From assembly GCA_032718865.1 (NCBI GenBank), contig JALUTQ010000026.1, positions 124,001-188,000 on the forward strand: 64,000 nucleotides of DNA. Reading direction: 5' to 3'. The stretch comes from Tilletia caries. Taxonomy: Eukaryota > Basidiomycota > Exobasidiomycetes > Tilletiales > Tilletiaceae. Under the pieces are notes generated by a model. That model ran no database searches. It was not told the origin of the DNA and saw only the letters and a list, made by a program, of their open reading frames with translations. The position numbers and the translations under genes are program-made. This document shows, in pieces, positions 57,591 to 64,000 of this stretch (position 1 is its first letter; every line of letters starts with the position of its first letter).

Positions 57591-59558
57591 TTGCGGTTGT
57601 GTGGATTAGCGACCGCAGTCGGATGAGGATAGTGGTGAGTGAGTGCTGAGGAGACTTACGGAGTCGAGCGAGCCTTTTATTTGTCGAGACTTCCATCATG
57701 ATGCCTCTCTTTCCTTTCTCAGCAGCTGCAGCCAACATGTACCCCCTGTCTCAGATCGGCCGGATCGACATCGAAGGTCTCACTCCTCGAAGGTCTCACT
57801 CTCGCCCCATGCCCCTCGATGAGTGATGACTCGATGGCTGATCTCAACCTTGTGAGTGAGTTGTGCCATCTATGTATATCGCGGTGGTTACTTACGATCC
57901 GGACTGAACTCGGATGATCTCTCTCTCTCTCTCAGTGCAATGTCGAACCTCTCTGCCTCTTAACCCACAGCCAAGAGCGAACCTTTCGCCAGATTCTTAC
58001 ACCGTCAGCGGTGGCAGCCACTTTGATGCGCGTGGAACGAGCAGCCCCAGTAGGCAGGGAGGTCAAAGAGGTTTTTCTCACATCTCCTTCGTTGTCTACT
58101 GACGTTGCCTACTCACTGATAACTGACCAACTGATCACTGATGAATGAAGCTTTAACCTGTTGATCAGAGTTTGCCCTGACATTGCTTCAACGTTTTATC
58201 TCCAATTGCAGCTTGTTAAGCTCCCCAGACCTCAATCTTCTGCTTCGTGCATCGCCGCCTTCCACACACTCGCGTCCACAGGTTACTTCCGCGCGGTCTA
58301 TATGCCTCTTCCACACTCATTGCGATTCGTGAGTGCACGCCTCATGCTCCCTGCGTCTTTCACACCGCACTGAGCACTCGCCACTGAATACACACCGAAT
58401 GCTCCACTAACCATTTGTTTCTGTTCAACTTAGCTTCCCCTCCTTCTGAGCTTACTCGGGGGCGTGTATTGGTGAAGCGCGTCCACTCGCTCCTAAACCG
58501 TCCGCACGCTATGCTGATTATTCTGACGGTTTTTCTCTGCTTTCTTGGCTTCCCTGCGCAGCGCAGGATACGCGATAACCCTTCTGCAACGGTGAATGGC
58601 CACTCACTGCACGACGACTGACGAAGAGTGACTGGCGACTGCTGACATTGACTCTAAGGAACATGTTGACCGATCTTTCCCAATCATTTTATCCCTAACC
58701 CGCACACGTCGTGCTCCCAATCATCGTAATCCTCCCACAGGCTTTCTTGCTGAACGCTAACAACCTTCCCGTTTCTGCGCAGAATTCATCAGCTGCTGCG
58801 GAGCTCACATGCTTCTAACCTGGTACTGTCGACGTCCTAACCCCTGCTTGATATCATCCTCCCTCTGAAGAAGAACCCACGCTCACTGTGCCTGCTCATT
58901 CTTTTTCCATTTTTCTCTTATCGAAGCGCAGTAATTTCCCTTTGCTCCTGTCGCCCGCCTCCTTTCTTGAGCCGCACAGGCCACAGCGAGCCGGTCTGGA
59001 ATCGAGTACTGACACAACTTGCACAGTTTTCCATCCCACGTACTTGCCGCTTGCTTGTGCACCGCTGAACACTCCACCCTTCCGATCCCCGGACCCAGAC
59101 ACCAGCTCTCACTGCTCTCAGCTTCCCGATTCTTCTTCTGTGTCCTAACCCTTCTGTCTCTCAGTATTCGATCACCCTTCAGGATCAAGTCTGCTTAGCT
59201 TACACTTTCATTGCCTTCATCCATCAATTGATCCACCCATGCTCCCCTCTATTGCACCACGCTCGCGTACCACACACGGCGCAGCAATCGCTATATCTCT
59301 TTAACCTGGCTTCGGCCAACGCAATCGTATTACATTGAAATGTTTACATACTATGAGTGAATGGCAACTGCGTGGCCTGGCTGACTGGCATTAAAGGTAT
59401 GGGCGAGGCCTGGGCGAGCCCGGCGGCTGGGACGTCGCACACCGGTGTGCGACCCCTGTGCGAGGTACTGCAACGCACAGCCTCGCACGGACTTCGTGTG
59501 ATCCAGCACCGCACAGGGCTCGCACTGGGGTGTGCGACACACTAACAAAACCCTGATG
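57591..59558. other. Transposon 3' interior and right terminal region
   Basis: About 2 kb between the start of the accessory gene and the right terminus. CT repeats lie at 57917-57936. From 59390 to 59558 the DNA is dense in GTGCGAG/CTCGCAC words and ends CCCTGATG followed by AAT. No gene supported. Confidence 0.5.
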
Positions 59559-60496
59559 AATGAGAGCGTCGGATCAATACTTGGTGTACTATGTCCAACC
59601 CGCCTTGCGAGCTGTTCTCACTCGCTCATCTTTGGTCCAACAGTCCCTTGACCAAACGACACCAAACGCAACGGTCCCCTTCGCCTCGATATCAAAGGCC
59701 CGGAGAACAGCCGTTGACTACGGTCTGAGCGCTGAGCAGGTATCGTGGTCATTGATCGGCATGTACCGCTCGTCCGCTCCCCACCTCCAGCGTCAGCTAG
59801 TGAGCACTTGGTATTCACGCTGACCGATTTCTTCCACTTGCCGGCTGCAGTTCACTGAGCTACCTGGACGTACGAAGAGGCTGTATCGCATGCGATGTTC
59901 TCTACCGCTGGAGCGGCTTATGTTCAGGCACCTCATCTGTCGGCAGAAGGGCTCACAGGTGCAACGTAGCGTTGGAACGTCTGCTGCTCCCCGACGGTCT
60001 CTCGAACACGCTATCCGGGACAGACGTACGCGTGCGCCGCGCAATGCAATCGGGCTGTTGACACCTCGTGTTGTTTTGGCAGTTTCCAGATCTCACGGTC
60101 GAGCTGATGTCTCTTCCTGCCCTCCACCTTTCCTTCCCTGTCCTCCTTACGACGATCTCATTCTCTTTCCCGACTTCCTTCTTCTCCCTCTTTCCGCCTC
60201 CCTTTCCCTCCGCTCTCTCTTTTTTTCCCTCCTACCTTCTTTAGATACGTGTTCTCATACGGTACGGGCGCGCGGCAGGTCCGCCAACTACAGTCTCCTT
60301 TTACAGACTTTCACCCCTACGACTTTCAGAAAACTGGTTTTTTCTGGAACGTCTATTCCCCAAGGTGCCATCGCCGTTCACTCGAAGTCGAACAAGCCAG
60401 TCCGCCGGGCGGATTCAGCATCCCTTTTCCTAATTCTTCTCTTGCAGTTCTCTTTCCGGGCTCCTCTGAATCTCCCTTCTTCTACTTCACTCTGCG
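59559..60496. promoter_or_regulatory. Upstream region and leader of membrane-protein gene
   Basis: 938 bases from the right transposon end to the ATG at 60497. It becomes strongly pyrimidine-rich at 60110-60245 (ctttccctcc-type), as in many fungal promoters. The open frames across it are not supported. Confidence 0.4.
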
Positions 60497-63012
60497 ATGG
60501 CAACCCCGCAACAGGGGAGCGCCACCATCGTTCCCGTTATCTCCACTTGGACTGCCGGCGCTTCGACATGGACAGCGACCGATCACTGGTCGACCGTGTA
60601 CGGTAATGGCGCAGCTCCGGGTGCCCCCACAGCAGCACCTACAGCAGCGGCAGTCGTACCAGCCGCGACCGCGACCCCCGAAGCCCCTGCCTCCTCGTCC
60701 GCCGCTCCGAGTCGAGGTAACCGCAAGCCGGACAAGGCACGGTTGAATGCCATGGCTATCATGAGTGCGAGAAACAAGGCCGTTGCGGCACAGGCTTCTA
60801 GCACGGCTAGTTCCGGCTCGGGGTCTGGTACTGGTGCGTGGACGAAGCTGGGCGGGCAATGGGTCCTCCCGAGCACGGGCCAAATCTACGCGGGCGGACA
60901 GGATGTGACATTGAGCTGGTGAGCCTTTCTGCAAGCCGTCTCTAGATATTGAAACTTCCATTGTCGCTCACCTCCCTGGTTCTTTCCTTCCTTGTGCCTG
61001 TCCACGTCAAAAAGGCGGTCGCAGAAGCGGCCTTCGGATAGCACGCTGCTGCGTCTCTGCCTTCTGAAAAATGAGGGTGACCTGAGTGCAGTCCAGTCTG
61101 GCGTACATGATCTGGGATCTTGTGGAACACCGACTACTCCAAGCATTATGAGCGGAGGACAGCCAGGTATCTGGAGCATCAGCTTGTGAGTTTGAACTCC
61201 TGAAACCTATTCTTTTCAGCTGCACGCGCTGAGTGACTAGCGATTTCCAACGAAATGATTATCACATTCTGACTTGTTCTTCGTCCATCTCTTCCAGCAC
61301 CGCTCCCAATGTCACGATCGCCGACAGCTTCTATGTGCTGCTTACCAAGGGTGCCGCAAGTCCGTCATCAACCAAGACGACCAAAGCTACCGAAACAACA
61401 TCAACCTCAAAGCCAAAGGCCACTCCGAGCAGCAAACAGGACGATCGCGAGAGCCGCAAGCAAGACCGCAAGCAAGATCGCGAGTCAGCCAAGAAGGGCA
61501 AAAATGCAGATGATGAAGACGAGGGCTATGGAGACGATGATGACGGCTACTCGGGCGGGTCAGGCGACAGCGATGAATCTAGTGGTGACGATGAGGACAG
61601 CGGAGCTGGTGATGATGAGGAGGACGGCGATGGCTGGGAATCGAAGGGCTGGTCAAGTCTTCGACGAGAACGGCGTTCCCATGATGCTATCGGCAGCGGC
61701 AGTGGCAGCGGCAGCGGCAGTGGGAGTGGGACCGGGACCGACAGCGCAGAAGAAGACCCAACCTCCTCCGATTTGGGTTCGATGCTTTCACCAGCCTTTG
61801 TCCTTGCTCCTTACGGCTCCGACACGAATCCTGCCCAGGTTCAGATGGCCGCGGTCTCTCCCGGCCTGACCTCCCCAGAAAGTGACATGGGCGGAGACGG
61901 AATTAACGCAGGACTTGGAGACGCCAACTCGTCTTCAGGCGCCATTCACCGTCCCGCCATGAACCTGGCGGCCATCATGATCCCGCTCCTCCTGACCGGT
62001 CTGGCACTGGTCGGATGTCTAGCGTTGCTCATGTACCGCCGCGGTCGGAAGCGCGCGAGCGACGAGGCGGAGAAGGTCCGACAGACCGAGACCGATGCGC
62101 GGGAGAAGGCCAAGGCGGAGATGCGCGAGTTCTTGCGACGGTCGCCGAGTGGTGCGTCTGTGGGGATGCTGAACGCTGCCTCGGGTATGGGCGCCGGTGG
62201 GATGTATTATCGCCAGTCGCAGCGAAGCCATGGTCATGCTTCTGGCCTGCAGGCGGGCTCGCAACCGCACTTCCGTCGATCGATGGTGACGCCCTCGCCT
62301 TCGTACCGGAGTGCTACAGAGCGCGTCGGCTCGGGACTTCCCTATCACTCTGCTTCGCTCAAGTCCTATGGACACGCCTACGGCTCGGGAGCAGGCCCTC
62401 AGTACCAAAGCGGCGGCGGCGGGAATGTGCCGATCTTGGCCTACCAGGACCGCGGAGCGTTCTCGGTACAATCAGCCAATGAAACTCTGCAAGCGCGCAA
62501 CTCAATCCACAGCCTCTCGAGCGGCAAGAGTTTCGCGAGTGCTTCTTCCGGCATCAGTCATCCGAGCCATGTCAGAGTCGTCGTGCCTACTCCCCCTCCT
62601 GCTCCTATGCCGGTACGACAACAGGGTCCGACCCCGCCTCCTCCGGTGTATGTGAATACTCGGATTCTGACTCCGCCCCTCCCTCCTGCTACGCCTACCA
62701 AGGACGAATCGGCGTACCTGTATCATACCGTTGCGGCAGGAGCTTCAGCAGCAGCAGGGGGAGTGGGCGAGATGGGCGTGCCACTCGTTCGATCGGGTTC
62801 GCTGGGTCCTGCTGCCGTTCCGAGCTACCCTGGCCAGCAAGTCGGGTATCAGCAGATGGCACAGATGCAGCAAGGCCTTCCGACGATGACGTTCACTTCT
62901 CCTACCGCTTCTTCGCCGACGTCATCGTTGTGGGCGCGGGTGACGAATCCATTTACCATGTATGGCAGCCAGCCGCAGGCGCAACAGCAACAACAAGTTC
63001 AACAACAAATCG

Positions 63013-63064
<52 letters not shown>

Positions 63065-63599
63065 GCAGTACGCCATCAATGCGCAGAATATGGCTCAGTT
63101 CCAAGCCCAAGCCCAAGCTCAAGCCCAAGCTCAAGCCCAGGCCCAAGTCCAAGCCCAAGCTCAAGTCCAAGCTCAAGCCCAGGCCCAAGTCCAAGCACAG
63201 GCGATCGCCCAAGCTCAGGCCCACGTAGGAGCCTCCAGCGGCAGCATCCCCATCCGCGTCGTCTCCCCCATATCGACCTACTCCTCCCTCTCCTCCGAAC
63301 CGGACCTCCACCGTCCCATCGCAAGTGCGCAGATGCCCATGATCCAGCCCCCCATCCCGGCGCTCGTGTCGACGAATGCGGTGCATCTTCCTTATCATGG
63401 TCATGGTCAGGAGCAGGTGATCACGATGACGGTTCCTACGGCTCTTGGGTATGAGACTGTGGGTACTTTTGCTCAACATCAGCAACAGCAGCAGCAACAT
63501 GGATCGACGATTCCGAGTGTGTTGAGGAATGGGTCGTTGAGGATGATGCAGGGTCAAGGGAGTTTGCCCAACCCTTTCCACGGTGGCCAGCCGATGTAG
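60497..63599 (+). CDS. Single-pass membrane protein with Kre9-like outer module and poly-Gln cytoplasmic tail
   Basis: 964 residues from three exons, 60497-60918, 61015-61185 and 61298-63599. The N-terminal ~230 residues include Ser/Thr/Ala-rich segments and a compact module, GGQWVLPSTGQIYAGGQDVTLSW continuing to GIWSISFTAPNVTIADSFYVLL. This resembles the Kre9/Knh-type Ser-Thr-rich GPI-anchored family. An acidic Asp/Glu/Gly stretch follows, then one membrane helix near 421-446 (IMIPLLLTGLALVGCLALL) with a basic stop-transfer YRRGRKR. The ~520-residue tail is Ser/Pro/Tyr-rich, with poly-Gln near 763-790 and Gln-Ala repeats to ~835. No signal peptide is visible at the chosen start; an upstream coding exon may have been missed. 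A wall-sensing or wall-linked plasma-membrane role is inferred from the layout. Confidence 0.8.
62995..63213 (+). repeat. CAG/CAA poly-Gln tract and Gln-Ala repeat
   Basis: CAA/CAG repeats code for about 25 mostly Gln residues (62995-63069). After a short spacer come repeats of gcccaagctcaa type (Gln-Ala) from 63103. Both are in frame and prone to length change. Confidence 0.85.
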
Positions 63600-63844
63600 T
63601 CCAGACATTTTTGGCAGGACTGAAGAAACTGAATTGAATCTTCGTTTGCTCTTACTCTTTGTGCTGTTGTTGACTTTTTGTCTCCCTGCCTCGGAGCATG
63701 GAAGCTGGCTTCTCTTGGAGTCGTGAGAATAGTGAGATGAATTTGCAGTGTTCAGCATTCATTGGGGAGTTCGACAATGGTGATTTATTGATACAGTTAC
63801 GAGCCGGGGAGGGACCTGAGCCTTGAAGTATAGAAACGGGTCTT
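63600..63844. other. Convergent 3' flank
   Basis: 245 bases between two stop codons. The right part (from 63733) is the 3' UTR of the SDR copy on the minus strand and matches the 3' UTR at 46459-46572. Confidence 0.5.
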
Positions 63845-64000
63845 TCAACGAGAGAGCTCAGTGCCGTCGTAGCTGACATGCTTGACATCCGATTTGCCGC
63901 TCGCAATGTGAGCCTGGACAGTCTTCACAATCCCATCTGCGCTCTCATCGACGGTGATGAACTTGATAGGGTGTTGCAGGCCTTGCTTCTCCATCTGCTC
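63733..64000 (-). repeat. Inverted-duplicate arm: 3' end of SDR gene plus 3' UTR, copy 2
   Basis: Reverse complement of 46303-46572 with few differences, in both coding and non-coding parts. It continues beyond the window edge. Confidence 0.88.
63845..64000 (-). CDS. Short-chain dehydrogenase/reductase, C-terminal end (cut by window edge), paralogue of 45655
   Basis: The last 51 codons and stop (TCA at 63845-63847 on the + strand) of a second copy of the SDR gene at 45655. The reading EQMEKQGLQHP to SYDGTELSR differs from the first copy by one residue (Ile for Phe after HP). The rest of the gene, including cofactor and active-site motifs, is outside the window, so whether this copy is intact cannot be seen. 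Confidence 0.85.
   Translation of the reverse strand, partial: EQMEKQGLQHPIKFITVDESADGIVKTVQAHIASGKSDVKHVSYDGTELSR

Larger units (their letters stand above)
51338..59558 (+). mobile_element. Probable CACTA-like (Tnp2) DNA transposon, ~8.2 kb, decayed
   Basis: Left end CATCAGGGATTTT at 51338; the right end, read on the minus strand, starts CATCAGGGTTTTG at 59558. Both ends are flanked directly by AAT (51335-51337 and 59559-59561), matching the 3-bp target duplication of CACTA elements. Both ends also have hundreds of bases dense in short GTGCGAG/CTCGCAC motifs in both orientations, like CACTA subterminal repeats. Inside are a Tnp2-like transposase on the + strand (51987-55517) and an opposing second gene (57590-55504), placed tail to tail. 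The terminal motif is CATCAGGG, not CACTA. A caveat: the left 277 bp form a possible small element of their own (see 51338-51614), so the outer limits are likely but not certain. Confidence 0.68.

Noticed and set aside
56889..57626. Plus-strand Ser/Gly-rich and Ala-rich frames opposite the transposon accessory gene
   Set aside because: GCN repeat composition leaves several frames open; only the minus-strand Ala frame continues into non-repetitive coiled-coil coding.
1..64000. tRNA, rRNA or other structural RNA genes
   Set aside because: A read-through by eye for TTCGANTC-type arms in cloverleaf context and for rRNA-like blocks found no convincing candidate; a covariance-model scan was not possible.

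Overview
The window is a piece of a basidiomycete nuclear genome. Introns are short (70-108 nt) and begin mostly with GTGAGT or GTAAGT. Coding DNA is GC-rich, intergenic stretches are 0.3-2.5 kb, and many proteins carry long Ser/Ala/Gln/Thr-rich segments. An Ustilaginomycotina-like (smut-related) fungus is my best guess, but that is inference. I found no rRNA, tRNA or CRISPR array. Most gene models were spliced by hand; for the intact multi-exon models the exon lengths sum to a multiple of three.

Left part (1-23.1 kb), housekeeping and regulatory: the N-terminal part of a SERCA-type Ca2+-ATPase (1-1036, -), a seven-exon SDR with an 11-nt exon (1298-2606, -), a seven-helix membrane protein with a ~670-residue tail (3908-7263, +), a GPI-type wall protein (7927-9297, +), a gene-poor stretch with decayed coding traces (9.3-11.6 kb), an L-2-hydroxyglutarate dehydrogenase (11568-13588, -), a 2255-residue low-complexity protein (14329-21241, -), and the translin-associated factor TRAX (21717-23085, +) divergent from it.

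Middle (23.1-40.3 kb), a secreted-protein neighbourhood built by tandem duplication. Two Thr-rich mucin-like genes (25552-27691 and 30081-31484, +) lie in two copies of a ~4 kb unit. The second copy ends inside an intact, six-exon gene for a secreted lysozyme/lytic-transglycosylase-like protein (31998-33141, -). The first copy ends in a broken 3' fragment of the same gene (28138-28490). Two further tandem paralogues (35124-36523 and 38859-40273, -) encode secreted proteins with dibasic processing sites and a conserved Cys-rich C-terminal module.

Right part (40.3-64 kb): a 1156-residue Ser/Gln-rich protein of unknown function (41491-44961, -), an SDR gene with a one-base frame break (45655-46458, +), a GNAT acetyltransferase (46760-47425, +), a secreted protein with two CHRD domains (47874-49082, -), a probable CACTA-like DNA transposon (about 51338-59558) with a Tnp2-like transposase and an opposing second ORF, both frame-broken, a single-pass membrane protein with a Kre9-like outer module and poly-Gln tail (60497-63599, +), and at the right edge the 3' end of a second, inverted copy of the SDR gene (63845-64000, -).

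The most unusual observations are the tandem duplication with its truncated lysozyme-like gene copy, the lysozyme-like gene itself, and a set of six frame breaks. Each of these breaks would be closed by removing one base from a five-base homopolymer (five T5 on the + strand and one C5).
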